A stretch of DNA of 25,332 nucleotides from a virus: positions 1 through 25,332 of IMG/VR virus record IMGVR_UViG_3300023198_001275, one strand, 5' to 3'. Shown here one piece after another: positions 12,509-20,672 of the stretch (the first letter of the stretch is position 1; each line of letters opens with the position of its first letter). The notes under the pieces were generated by a model, which did not search any database, was not told where the DNA came from, and saw only the letters and a list, made by a program, of their open reading frames with translations. A program made the position numbers and the translations under genes.

Positions 12509-14965
12509 TGTAGTTATACCCTCTTTAACGCTGTACCCTAACTTGATAGTTCCACCTTCTTTTAGTGCTCCATCGACCACTGCATCTGCGATTGGGTCCT
12601 CAACGTATGTTTGAATGGCTCTATTAAGAGGTCGTGCACCATACTCTTTATGATACCCTTTCTTAGCTATGAAATCTATAGCACCTTTTGTTAATTCTAA
12701 TGTATAACCTAATTCTAATATACGTTCTTTAACTACATCAAGTTCATTCTCAATGATAATTCTAATATGTTTAGGTTGTAAGCTATTAAAAATAATTGTA
12801 TCATCAATTCTATTTAAGAATTCTGGTTTAAATTTATCCTTAAGCGCTTTTTGAATGATGGCTTTTGCTCTTTCTTCTTCATCAATGATAGAATTACCAC
12901 CGAATCCAATACCATTACCAAACTGAGATAGTTGTTTAACCCCAATATTTGAAGTCATGATGATAAGCGTATTTTTAAAGTCCACTTTTCTACCATTACC
13001 ATCAGTTAAATGACCTTCATCTAATAATTGTAACAATAAGTTAAATACATCGTCATGAGCTTTTTCAATTTCATCAAAAAGAATTACTGAATAAGGTTTT
13101 CTTCTTACGTATTCGGTAAGTTTACCACCTTCCCCATATCCAACATATCCTGGAGGCGCTCCAATCAATTTAGACATTGAATGTTTCTCCATAAATTCTG
13201 ACATATCCACTCTGAATAGACTTTCTTTATCTCCAAATACATGTTCAGCCAATACTTTAGATAAGTATGTTTTACCAACCCCAGTTGGCCCTAAGAAGAT
13301 AAACGACCCGATAGGTTTATTTACGTTCTTGATACCTAAACGGCTTCTTTTGATTGCTCTAGCAACCTTTGCAACCGCTTCGTCTTGTCCAATAACTTTA
13401 CCTTGAATATCAACATCTAAGTTCTTAAGTGTATTATTTTCTTTGGTAGACATTTTATTAAGTGGAATCCCAGTCATAGTTGATACAACTTCGTTAACCA
13501 TTTCACTTGTAATTTCAGTAACTGCTTGAGAAGAAGTGTCCCATTTTACTACCATTTTATCTAACTTATTTTTTATCTTAGCCTCTTGTTGTTTGATAGA
13601 TTGTGCATCCTCATATCGTTGTTGAAGAACCATATCACCTTTTTTCTTGTATAGGGTTTCTAACTCTTGTTTCAATTTAGCGATATCATCTGGCATTTTA
13701 ATATCTATGTTAGTTGTTGCCCCAACTTCATCTAAAATATCAATTGATTTATCTGGCATTGCTCTATCCGAGATATATCTATTACTTAATCTAACAATAT
13801 CTTTTATTACTTCATCTGAATATGTAACTTTATGATATTTTTCATAATTTTCCTTGATGTTGGTAAGAATCTCAATAGTTTCCTCAACACTTGGTTCTTC
13901 AATCAATACTGATTGAAATCTTCTGGTTAAAGCACCGTCTTTCTCAATGTGTTCACGATATTCATCTAATGTAGTAGCACCAATTATTTGAATTTCTCCA
14001 CGAGCCAATGCTGGTTTGAATATGTTGGAAGCATCTAGAGCTCCAGAAGCATTTCCAGCCCCAACCAATGTATGTAATTCATCAATGAATAAGATTACAT
14101 CAGTATTTTCTTTTAGTTCTTCAAGAATAGCTTTCATTCTTTCCTCAAACTGTCCTCTATATTTAGTTCCAGCAACGATTGATGCTAAATCCAATGAGTA
14201 TATTTTCTTATTCAATAGTGGTTTAGAAGCCTCACCTTTATTAATTAATGTTGCAAGACCTTCAATTATTGCAGTTTTACCCACACCAGGTTCACCAATA
14301 AGAACTGGGTTGTTTTTCTTTCTTCTTGAAAGGATACCAGTCATTCTCCTTATTTCTTGTTCTCGGCCAACTACTGGGTCAACTTTTCCGTTTTCAGCGG
14401 CTTTTGATATATTTCTACAGAAATTATCGAGGGATGGTGTCTTAGAAACACCGTCTTTATTTATTTTTCTTGTTTTCTTTGGTCTGATTGGTCCATCTTC
14501 TTCCAACCCGTTATCATCATCTAAATTATCTGCCATATTTCCTTGTATTTTAAAAATTATATAATTAATATTAAGTTTTAATAATAATTTTTGTGACTGA
14601 GACTTACCTCTAAGTATTCCTAGCATTAAATGGATTTCATCGATAGTATCCTTTTCAGAGGTTGTACATTCGTGGTCCATTTGGTTAACTACGAAATTAG
14701 TACCTTGAGTTGGCATTAATTCCTTAGTTTTATACTGTGAGTTAGCAACATAATTGTTACTACTTAAAAATAAGTACAATGAATCATAAAGTTGTTCAAC
14801 GTCAACACCTAAATGGCGAAGCGTTTCCACTGCTTTATTATTGTCATCGAGTATTAAAGACAAAAGAATGTGTTCTGGCTTTAGCTTATTATCCCCAAAG
14901 GATATTGCTTGGGCCATGGCACCCTTCATTATACTTTTTACTCTACTTCCAATTACATTGTTCAT
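12497..14965 (-). CDS. clpC: ClpC-type AAA+ unfoldase (Clp ATPase)
   Basis: A full-length 822-residue Hsp100 unfoldase. Residues 1-140 form a Clp N domain. The first AAA+ module has Walker A GEPGVGKT (224-231), pore loop KYRG (268-271), Walker B VILFIDE (290-296) and arginine finger RRF (348-350). A short middle domain with a UVR-like stretch (about 446-468) points to ClpC, not ClpB. The second module has GPTGVGKT (559-566), pore loop GYVGYG (606-611) and VILFDE (627-632). An IGF tripeptide (686-688) at the place of the ClpP-binding loop suggests it can dock to a ClpP protease, yet no clpP lies in the window, so the host ClpP is the likely partner. It has a Bacteroidota-type promoter and leads a two-gene operon with the zinc-binding protein. 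Confidence 0.93.
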   Translation of the reverse strand: MNNVIGSRVKSIMKGAMAQAISFGDNKLKPEHILLSLILDDNNKAVETLRHLGVDVEQLYDSLYLFLSSNNYVANSQYKTKELMPTQGTNFVVNQMDHECTTSEKDTIDEIHLMLGILRGKSQSQKLLLKLNINYIIFKIQGNMADNLDDDNGLEEDGPIRPKKTRKINKDGVSKTPSLDNFCRNISKAAENGKVDPVVGREQEIRRMTGILSRRKKNNPVLIGEPGVGKTAIIEGLATLINKGEASKPLLNKKIYSLDLASIVAGTKYRGQFEERMKAILEELKENTDVILFIDELHTLVGAGNASGALDASNIFKPALARGEIQIIGATTLDEYREHIEKDGALTRRFQSVLIEEPSVEETIEILTNIKENYEKYHKVTYSDEVIKDIVRLSNRYISDRAMPDKSIDILDEVGATTNIDIKMPDDIAKLKQELETLYKKKGDMVLQQRYEDAQSIKQQEAKIKNKLDKMVVKWDTSSQAVTEITSEMVNEVVSTMTGIPLNKMSTKENNTLKNLDVDIQGKVIGQDEAVAKVARAIKRSRLGIKNVNKPIGSFIFLGPTGVGKTYLSKVLAEHVFGDKESLFRVDMSEFMEKHSMSKLIGAPPGYVGYGEGGKLTEYVRRKPYSVILFDEIEKAHDDVFNLLLQLLDEGHLTDGNGRKVDFKNTLIIMTSNIGVKQLSQFGNGIGFGGNSIIDEEERAKAIIQKALKDKFKPEFLNRIDDTIIFNSLQPKHIRIIIENELDVVKERILELGYTLELTKGAIDFIAKKGYHKEYGARPLNRAIQTYVEDPIADAVVDGALKEGGTIKLGYSVKEGITTKVK

Positions 14966-14988
14966 ATAAAATCATTAATTTATTACTG

Positions 14989-15018
14989 CAAATATACGAA
15001 AAATAATTCAATAAACAA
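14989..15018 (-). promoter_or_regulatory. Bacteroidota-type promoter for the clpC operon
   Basis: Minus-strand TTG (15018-15016), 19 bp spacer, TATATTTG (14996-14989), 23 nt before the ATG at 14965. Its -33 end lies in the palindrome CAATTG shared with the divergent promoter. Confidence 0.7.
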
Positions 15019-15049
15019 TTGTTTTTTCACTTTTTTTTTAGTATATTTG
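15019..15049 (+). promoter_or_regulatory. Bacteroidota-type promoter for the KTSC gene
   Basis: TTG (15019-15021), 20 bp spacer, TATATTTG (15042-15049), 26 nt before the ATG at 15076. It is divergent from the clpC promoter. Confidence 0.7.
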
Positions 15050-15075
15050 TATAAATTATTAAAAATTAAACAATT

Positions 15076-15504
15076 ATGATTATTAGCAGAGTAGAAAGCG
15101 GTGACATTATCAAAGGATATTACAAGTCATCAAACATTTCATTAAGTGAGTACAATAAAAGTACCAAAGATTTAACCATTACATTTAACTATGGTGGTGT
15201 ATACAAGTATTCAGATGTTCCAGATAAGGATTATTTCAGATTGGAATTGGCAGAGAGTCAAGGTAAAGTTTTAAATTCACACATCAAAGCATATGCATTC
15301 GAGCAAATGGATTCAGTAAGTAAGAGTGATGTTAAAAAATTACTTAAAGAGATTAGACAAGAGGAAATCTCTTCGTTTGAAAGGAAAATTATCGACCTTA
15401 TGAGTGAAATCAGAGTTGACTATTTCCAAAATGGAGAAGTTGAATTGAATGCCAAGTTGATGAAACAACTTGATGACACTAGAGCTTTCTTAGCAAAGTT
15501 GTAA
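15076..15504 (+). CDS. KTSC-domain protein
   Basis: Residues about 17-73 match the KTSC domain: YKSSNISLSEYNKSTKDL, then LTITFNYGGVYKYSDVP and a closing helix with Ala-x-Ser-x-Gly (AESQGKVLNSHIKAY). The domain is common in phages and is of unknown function, sometimes fused to RNA-related domains. The C-terminal half (75-142) is a charged helical region, possibly a coiled coil. A host-type promoter divergent from clpC drives it, and the next ORF starts inside its stop codon (TAATG). Confidence 0.75.
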   Translation: MIISRVESGDIIKGYYKSSNISLSEYNKSTKDLTITFNYGGVYKYSDVPDKDYFRLELAESQGKVLNSHIKAYAFEQMDSVSKSDVKKLLKEIRQEEISSFERKIIDLMSEIRVDYFQNGEVELNAKLMKQLDDTRAFLAKL

Positions 15505-15713
15505 TGGAAAAGAAATATCTAGAACTCCCACCTGAGGGTTTGGCATCAATAATGGATAGGCAAACTAGAAAACCTTTTCCATTACCTAGCCTAGAATTTC
15601 CTAGTGAAGTAAAATGGAAAGAAGGTGATTGCCTACCATATTATAGTCCAGATGATATTAAATTGGTTGGTTATCAATCTCATCCAGTGATAAAGGCTCC
15701 TTTATCTAATTAA
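15504..15713 (+). CDS. Small Pro-rich protein of unknown function
   Basis: A 69-residue protein whose ATG shares a base with the KTSC stop codon (TAATG), so it is translationally coupled. It is rich in Pro, Leu and Tyr (RKPFPLPSLEFPSEVKW) and probably lacks a large fold of its own. No family recognised. Confidence 0.55.
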   Translation: MEKKYLELPPEGLASIMDRQTRKPFPLPSLEFPSEVKWKEGDCLPYYSPDDIKLVGYQSHPVIKAPLSN

Positions 15714-15729
15714 AATTTTTGATTCTGAC

Positions 15730-15738
15730 ATATTTATT
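15730..15738 (+). promoter_or_regulatory. Putative late promoter motif ATATTTATT
   Basis: ATATTTATT, 15 nt before the tail-tube ATG at 15754, within a 10-bp inverted repeat (15723-15732 and 15753-15762). Confidence 0.55.
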
Positions 15739-15753
15739 ACTAAACATAATATT

Positions 15754-16218
15754 ATGTCAGAATTATTACATAAAGTACTATCGTTAGAGTTTAAGAGAAC
15801 AAATAGGTTCATCGTAAAATACTCTAGTCCATTCGAGGATATTCAACCAATTATAACGTATAAAGCCAACAGACCAATCTATAACGCTTTAAAATCTAAA
15901 TGGGAAGATATTACTCTTTTATTAAGAGACCCAATCTTTCCATCAACGTCAAAAATTTTAATCAAAGGATTAGAATCAATAAAGGAGAGAAAGAAATATA
16001 GAAAAGAAATTAGTAGATTAGAACATAAATCTTTAATAAATCCAGAATTTATATATATAGAAATTGAAATGCTTGACCCAACGGGTGTGGTTGTGGAGAA
16101 ATGGAATATTAAGGGTAAAATAAAAAAGGTTAATTTTGGGGTTCTAGATTATACTGATGATGGGCTTTCACATATAGAACTTATTTTTAAGGTAAAATCG
16201 GCAACATTAAGCATTTAA
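15754..16218 (+). CDS. Probable tail tube protein (T4 gp19-like)
   Basis: A 154-residue protein. FIVKYSSPF near the start and the second half (EIEMLDPTGVVVEKWNIKGKIKKVNFGVLDYTDDGLSHIELIFKV, split here only by reading) follow the pattern of T4-type tail tube proteins: 'LD-x-x-G-x-x-x-E-x-W', then a 'V-x-F-G-x-L-D-Y' strand, then an alternating hydrophobic strand. Length is near that of T4 gp19 (163). Such proteins stack as hexameric rings to form the inner tube of the contractile tail. Its position upstream of terminase and portal fits the T4 order 17-18-19-20 only loosely. It has a late-type promoter. Confidence 0.6.
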   Translation: MSELLHKVLSLEFKRTNRFIVKYSSPFEDIQPIITYKANRPIYNALKSKWEDITLLLRDPIFPSTSKILIKGLESIKERKKYRKEISRLEHKSLINPEFIYIEIEMLDPTGVVVEKWNIKGKIKKVNFGVLDYTDDGLSHIELIFKVKSATLSI

Positions 16219-16242
16219 TCTTGCTTTTTCTATTTTTATTAC

Positions 16243-16251
16243 ATATTTATA
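16243..16251 (+). promoter_or_regulatory. Putative late promoter motif ATATTTATA
   Basis: ATATTTATA, 15 nt before the ATG at 16267. Confidence 0.55.
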
Positions 16252-16266
16252 AGAAAAAGGTAAATA

Positions 16267-16491
16267 ATGAATAAAGTTATACACTTATCAACTAGTGCTG
16301 ATACTTCAACGTACATGTACACACAAGTATATGCTGGAGTTGGGGGCACCATAGTACTTAACGGTACTTCTGTAACAATGGCCACTCAATCTACAATAGA
16401 TATTCAAGTATTGGAGATAACTGGGGCAGCTGGTATTTACGTAATAGGATTTAAAAAAGTGGGTCATCCACCAACACAAATAAACGGATAA
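16267..16491 (+). CDS. Small beta-rich probable virion protein
   Basis: A 74-residue protein rich in Thr, Val, Gly and Ile with alternating hydrophobic strands (TQVYAGVGGTIVLNGTSVTMATQSTIDIQV). It looks like a small beta-sandwich or decoration-type protein. No family is assigned with certainty. The late-type promoter and position between tail tube and structural genes suggest a virion component; the next gene starts 17 nt later, likely on the same transcript. Confidence 0.5.
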   Translation: MNKVIHLSTSADTSTYMYTQVYAGVGGTIVLNGTSVTMATQSTIDIQVLEITGAAGIYVIGFKKVGHPPTQING

Positions 16492-16508
16492 ATTAAAAAT
16501 CAATATAA

Positions 16509-17327
16509 ATGAAAAATAATATTATTAGACCTACAGGGTTAAAAGGTAACGAAAAAGTAAACAGAATGAGAAGTTTAATGGGAATGTCTCCTATTAATGA
16601 AAGTGCTGAAAACACTCGTTCAGTTGTTGAGTTAAAGAAACTTGGACCTGACGGTAAAGTTTATGGTATTGTTAGGGAAAACCACGAATACTATATTAAA
16701 ACCGCAGTTAAAAAACCAAATTTAATTGCCGAAGATTTTAAATATATCGGTGGATTAAAAAATAAAAAAGAAGTTGTATATGAAAGCTATGCTAAAGCTA
16801 TCAAACAACTTAACCTTAAATTCATTAGTCTTAACGAAGCATTGGGTAATGTAGGTGAGGTTAATACTTTTTTAAATGAATCTTTTGAATCATACAATGA
16901 AAAGCCAAAACCAAGTCAACCAGATACCTTAATGGGTACTGTTAAATCTCCAGGAAAAAATGATGGTCATGAAAGTGAAATCATCAATGATTCTGGTGAA
17001 ACTGGAAACCCTGATGTTAAAACTCCACCAGTTGTGGAAGAAGATGACGTTGTTGAAGGTGAAGAAGCTATCGAAGAAGATGTTAATGCATTCGGAGAAG
17101 GTGGTGACGATGAGGACCATTTAAAAGGTGAAGAAAAAGATGATGATATTGAATTAACTGAAGGTGAAAAAGCTATCGATAGAATGATTCTTGAAAACAA
17201 AACTCCAGCGATAGCAAAAAAAGTTGAAGGCAAAGTTGAAGAAGTTGTTGTTGAAAGAAGAATGAGTATTGCAACTGCATTACAAAAAATCGATGAAGGA
17301 GTAAACTCTCAAAAAAAAAAGAAGTAA
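16509..17327 (+). CDS. Virion structural-type protein, zero-frame product upstream of an A10 slippery site
   Basis: A 272-residue protein with a folded N-terminal region (about 25-110: VVELKKLGPDGKVYGIVRENHEYYIKT..., NLIAEDFKYIGG) and a long acidic, low-complexity region (about 150-215). It contains several (I/L)xE sites (PINE, LNE), as do T4-type head proteins cleaved by the prohead protease. The frame stops at 17325 right after a run of ten A. Sequence that continues the reading is open in the -1 frame, so a longer fusion (about 645 residues) is possible. I recall related phage structural proteins from memory as continuous across this point, but could not check. Confidence 0.65.
   Translation: MKNNIIRPTGLKGNEKVNRMRSLMGMSPINESAENTRSVVELKKLGPDGKVYGIVRENHEYYIKTAVKKPNLIAEDFKYIGGLKNKKEVVYESYAKAIKQLNLKFISLNEALGNVGEVNTFLNESFESYNEKPKPSQPDTLMGTVKSPGKNDGHESEIINDSGETGNPDVKTPPVVEEDDVVEGEEAIEEDVNAFGEGGDDEDHLKGEEKDDDIELTEGEKAIDRMILENKTPAIAKKVEGKVEEVVVERRMSIATALQKIDEGVNSQKKKK
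17311..17327 (+). other. Candidate -1 ribosomal frameshift site (A AAA AAG)
   Basis: In the zero frame the run reads CAA AAA AAA AAG AAG TAA, which contains the heptamer A AAA AAG (17315-17321), the E. coli dnaX slippery site. An AAGGAG lies 13 nt before it (17296-17301). A -1 slip joins the 16509 frame to the 17387 frame. A homopolymer sequencing error or transcriptional slippage would give the same picture. Confidence 0.55.
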
Positions 17328-17386
17328 CTGAAACAAAGTTTAAATTAAAATTAGATAACCCATCTCCTGAGCAACCATCTCAAGAT

Positions 17387-18445
17387 ATGGGTTCTCCTGT
17401 TCCTAGTGAGAACCCATTGGCAGCTCCAGAAGGTTTTGGTGATGTTCCAGAAATGGGTGACGCTCCAGAGGTAAATGATAAACCATTTGATGATGAACCA
17501 TTCGATGCTGGTGTTGAAGCCAACGAAGAAGAAAATCCAGAAAAATACATACAACAATTAGCGGGTAAATTAGGGCAAAGCCTTAGAAAATATACTGATG
17601 ATATGGGCCAAGCTGATTATGATTTAGAAAAGTTTGCAATCAACAGTGTGTTATCTGCAACCAATTCAGGTCAAATGGACCAACAAGACCAAAACGATAT
17701 TATAAGTAAGGTTAAGAGTGCATCTACTGATGGCTCTGGTGGTGATGGTGAAGAAGCTGGTGAAGGTGGAATGGGTGCTCCAAGTGAAGAGCCTATGGGT
17801 GATGAAGGTGGAGAAGAAGCTGATGGTGGTAGTGAAGAATTAGATTTTAGTAATATTGATATGGAAGAGGGTCATAATCCAAATCCTAATGGAAAAACAG
17901 TATTTCAAGATATGACTTTAGGTGTTAAAGATGGTGGAATGGAAGAAAATAAGTATTTAAATTTGGAAAGTACGGAAAAAAGTAGTATATTTGTAAGTGA
18001 AACAGAAACTATTAAAAATATGATACGACAAACACTAACAGAATCTCCTGTTATTACTCCAAAAACAAAACCAACAACTACTCCAACTAGAACTCCTAGT
18101 AGAAGAAGTAAACCTTGGACTATTATTCCAGAAAGCGTACCAGACCCAGAGCCAAAAGGAGAGGTAACGCCAATCACTTATATTAATAGTGATAAATTTA
18201 CAAATGATGATGTAGTAATCACATTTGATGTTGGGGATGTAAGATTTGTTGAAACATTTACAAATACTGATGAAGTGTTAGAAAAGCCAATGGCTTATAA
18301 TGAACCTTGGATTTATGACTTTAGAACTGAACCATTATCAAATAATAAAATATACGGTGTATCGGTTGCATTTTATGGTAACCCAACCACTGATTTAGTG
18401 CTTGATGGATTTGTAGATAATCCACCTCAAATTGAAGAGATATAA
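17387..18445 (+). CDS. Acidic virion structural-type protein, likely -1 frame continuation of the 16509 gene
   Basis: The frame is open from about 17312, 75 nt before the first ATG (17387), and continues the sense of the upstream gene (KKKEVTETKFKLKLDNP...). From the ATG it encodes 352 residues: a helical segment NPEKYIQQLAGKLGQSLRKY and EKFAINSVLSATNSGQMD (about 45-110), a Gly/Glu-rich low-complexity part, a Thr/Pro/Arg-rich linker (TPKTKPTTTPTRTPSRRS) and a C-terminal beta-rich domain of about 110 residues. No promoter or ribosome site precedes the ATG. It is probably made mainly as a fusion with the upstream protein. Its stop overlaps the next start (TAATG). Confidence 0.65.
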   Translation: MGSPVPSENPLAAPEGFGDVPEMGDAPEVNDKPFDDEPFDAGVEANEEENPEKYIQQLAGKLGQSLRKYTDDMGQADYDLEKFAINSVLSATNSGQMDQQDQNDIISKVKSASTDGSGGDGEEAGEGGMGAPSEEPMGDEGGEEADGGSEELDFSNIDMEEGHNPNPNGKTVFQDMTLGVKDGGMEENKYLNLESTEKSSIFVSETETIKNMIRQTLTESPVITPKTKPTTTPTRTPSRRSKPWTIIPESVPDPEPKGEVTPITYINSDKFTNDDVVITFDVGDVRFVETFTNTDEVLEKPMAYNEPWIYDFRTEPLSNNKIYGVSVAFYGNPTTDLVLDGFVDNPPQIEEI

Positions 18446-18852
18446 TGGATGATTTGAAACTGATATATGTTCATCAACTTGGACCTGATTGTTATGATAA
18501 TTATATTTACCAATTTATATTTTCTGATACTATAGAGAATATTGATGGTGAGGGATGGGATTCATATCCAGCTGGAGGTAACCCATATCCACCTAACAAG
18601 GATGTTATTAAACAAGTAGGTAGAATTGAAGGTGATTTGAAATTAATAGTGCTACAAGATAATGAACAATTTTCAATGTGGGATGCAATTGACGGTGTTG
18701 TATCATTAGCTTGGGAAAATATCGATGGATTAGATGATTACCCAGAAAACCGTTTAACCTTTTCATTCGGAATGAAATTACAAGATGTTAAAGACTTGTT
18801 ATATGAAAGGGATATTAACTTAGAATATGAAAAAAAATTAACCAATGGCTAA
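18445..18852 (+). CDS. Conserved-looking phage protein of unknown function
   Basis: A 135-residue protein. Its pattern (LIYVHQLGPDCYDNYIYQFIFSDTIENIDGEGWDSYPAGG, read in parts, then MWDAIDGVVSLAWENID) is one I associate with conserved hypothetical proteins of T4-like phages; the role is unknown. The fold looks alpha/beta with many aromatic and acidic residues. Start and stop overlaps with both neighbours (TAATG before it, 8 bp after it) place it in the late structural operon. Confidence 0.65.
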   Translation: MDDLKLIYVHQLGPDCYDNYIYQFIFSDTIENIDGEGWDSYPAGGNPYPPNKDVIKQVGRIEGDLKLIVLQDNEQFSMWDAIDGVVSLAWENIDGLDDYPENRLTFSFGMKLQDVKDLLYERDINLEYEKKLTNG

Positions 18853-19342
18853 AAAAATAAAAGAAGGGGATATCACAACCGATATCGATACGTACAAAAA
18901 AAATAAGTATGACATAGATTCTCAAATGGATGATGAACAAGATACGTTAAACTTAACATCAAGTAATACCAATGAAGGTTCAATTGATGAAGTGCTTAAA
19001 TTACCTATGAGTGATGTAATAAGTAGTTTAGGAATTAATTTACACGGAAAGACACCAGAGCAACGACAAAGTATTTTAACTTTCATTAGACAAATGATGG
19101 GTGATTTACAATCCAAATTTGGTGTTGGCCCTTTATTGGGTGAAAGTGATGATAAAGAAGATTTCCAAGACCCAGATTTATTTGGTGATGAAGAAAGAGC
19201 TGAACGTGAAATGGATGAAAGTTTTGATGATTTAATGGAGTCATTAAATAAAAAAGGTGGTCCAATCGTTGATGTTACCAAAAGTGTTAATCCTAGAATC
19301 AAAAAAAGTGACCTAATAGAATATTATAAAAATAAAAAATAA
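18845..19342 (+). CDS. Acidic helical phage protein of unknown function
   Basis: A 165-residue, strongly acidic protein with an ISSLGINLHGKTPEQRQSIL helix pair around residues 59-80 and an acidic region (EDFQDPDLFGDEERAEREMDE). It ends in a basic tail with a helix (KKSDLIEYYKNKK). It could be a head-assembly or scaffold-type factor by position and composition, which is inference. It overlaps both neighbouring genes (8 bp and 1 bp). Confidence 0.6.
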   Translation: MAKKIKEGDITTDIDTYKKNKYDIDSQMDDEQDTLNLTSSNTNEGSIDEVLKLPMSDVISSLGINLHGKTPEQRQSILTFIRQMMGDLQSKFGVGPLLGESDDKEDFQDPDLFGDEERAEREMDESFDDLMESLNKKGGPIVDVTKSVNPRIKKSDLIEYYKNKK

Positions 19343-20571
19343 TGGAAAATAAATTTAAGAGTATGGCAATGAGAGCTTTAGATAATAAAGTTAGTAAAAA
19401 GCTGAACATCAGTGAAAGTCGAATGACTTATGAAGATGACCACTCTGAAAGGTTAAATCCAGTATTGGCTAAACAACTAAGAGATAGGAAAACTTCTTTG
19501 GGTGCACATCCTATTTTCCCAGAAAGTGATGATATGCATTTTGAAGAAAAACTAATGTCAAAAAGGTTTACTGACGTATTAAAGAATTTCAAAAGACATC
19601 ACAATACCGAAGTTGCAGATTTAGGTACGTTTTACCAAGAGCAAGCTCAATTGATAATGAGTATTATCAATATGGAGAAATCCAACAAGGTTGAATTGGA
19701 ACAAATGGCGATTAATTTAATCAGAGAGGAATTCGATATGACCGAAGCTGATGTAGAGATAGTAGCTAATTTAACTTCTGATTTTAAAGACTTTAACGAG
19801 TCTGATTCAAGACAAGAACCAGAGAGAGATGTTGATGTTACATTTGATAATCACGCTGAATTAGAACAAGCTAATAAAGAAGTTTATAAACGTAGATTTG
19901 TAAACGCTTTGATTCAAGGTTCTGCAAAGAAAGTGAATCATATGTTTCATGTGGTTGATGAAGAGTTACAGAATATGGAACCTTTATTACCTAATAGTTA
20001 CGCCAAATTAATGACTGGTGCTGACTACGCTTATATGCTTGAAGCTAATGGAGGTAAACGAATGATGGGTGGTAGAGTTCAAGTAGAATTCCCAACTGTA
20101 GAGGGTAATAGACCTAAGATTACGGCTATGGCCATAACGTTCCCAGTATTGATTCATGAGATTATGAAAGGTGTTATGGAAATTCTTTCAAGACATGGTT
20201 TACCAGAAAACACTGATGTTGCAAAATATGCGTTGGCTAAGGCTGATTATATGAATGCTGAGATTTGGGATATGAGACTAGGACCACCAATTTGGGAGAA
20301 GTTCGTAGAATCATTACCGCCAGAAGATTTTCCGTTGAAACATCACGCATACATTGAATTGGTTGCGTTACCAGTTGATGAGTTCAATGATACCATGAGA
20401 GAGATTTTATTAGGTAGTAGAGAAGGTAAAGCTAAAATGCAAATGATTATAGATGACGTAAAAGATGATTTAAGAAATGATGATTTTGACAATGCAATGG
20501 AACACATTAGTGATGATGATTATTTAGGTCCAGAGGATTTAGATAACATTGACGATGAAGAATGGTTCTAA
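19342..20571 (+). CDS. Conserved-looking structural-operon protein of unknown function
   Basis: A 409-residue protein not assigned to a family. N-terminal KKLNISESRM is a variant of the shared ITE tag. Residues about 60-150 are helical; about 190-370 look like one folded alpha/beta domain with conserved-looking pieces (RVQVEFPTVEGNRPKITAMAI, KYALAKADYMNAEIWDMRLGPPIWEKF); the end is very acidic (DDDYLGPEDLDNIDDEEWF). It begins with overlap of the preceding stop and is followed by a terminator, so it closes the operon that starts near 16267. A head or neck structural role is likely from position only. Confidence 0.65.
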   Translation: MENKFKSMAMRALDNKVSKKLNISESRMTYEDDHSERLNPVLAKQLRDRKTSLGAHPIFPESDDMHFEEKLMSKRFTDVLKNFKRHHNTEVADLGTFYQEQAQLIMSIINMEKSNKVELEQMAINLIREEFDMTEADVEIVANLTSDFKDFNESDSRQEPERDVDVTFDNHAELEQANKEVYKRRFVNALIQGSAKKVNHMFHVVDEELQNMEPLLPNSYAKLMTGADYAYMLEANGGKRMMGGRVQVEFPTVEGNRPKITAMAITFPVLIHEIMKGVMEILSRHGLPENTDVAKYALAKADYMNAEIWDMRLGPPIWEKFVESLPPEDFPLKHHAYIELVALPVDEFNDTMREILLGSREGKAKMQMIIDDVKDDLRNDDFDNAMEHISDDDYLGPEDLDNIDDEEWF

Positions 20572-20590
20572 AAATAAAGTAAATTATATT

Positions 20591-20624
20591 AAAAAAGAGG
20601 TTTCGTAATGAAGCCTCTTTTTTT
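20591..20624 (+). terminator. Rho-independent terminator
   Basis: Stem AGAGGTTTC / GAAGCCTCT (one G-T pair) with loop GTAAT and a T tract, between the structural operon and terminase. Confidence 0.85.
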
Positions 20625-20652
20625 GTTTTAGCGCATTATGTGAGGTTTTAGT

Positions 20653-20661
20653 ATATTTATA
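20653..20661 (+). promoter_or_regulatory. Putative late promoter motif ATATTTATA
   Basis: ATATTTATA, 11 nt before the terminase ATG at 20673. Confidence 0.6.
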
Positions 20662-20672
20662 TTAAAAACTAT

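Noticed and set aside
14016-14564. 182-codon open frame on the plus strand opposite clpC
   Set aside because: It lies antisense to the conserved Walker A/B region of clpC; its Ser/Pro/Phe-rich composition is that of a shadow frame.
16929-17233. Two minus-strand open frames opposite the acidic structural gene, rich in Ser/Phe
   Set aside because: Antisense reading of acidic GAA/GAT-rich codons produces Ser/Phe runs; no promoter on that strand.
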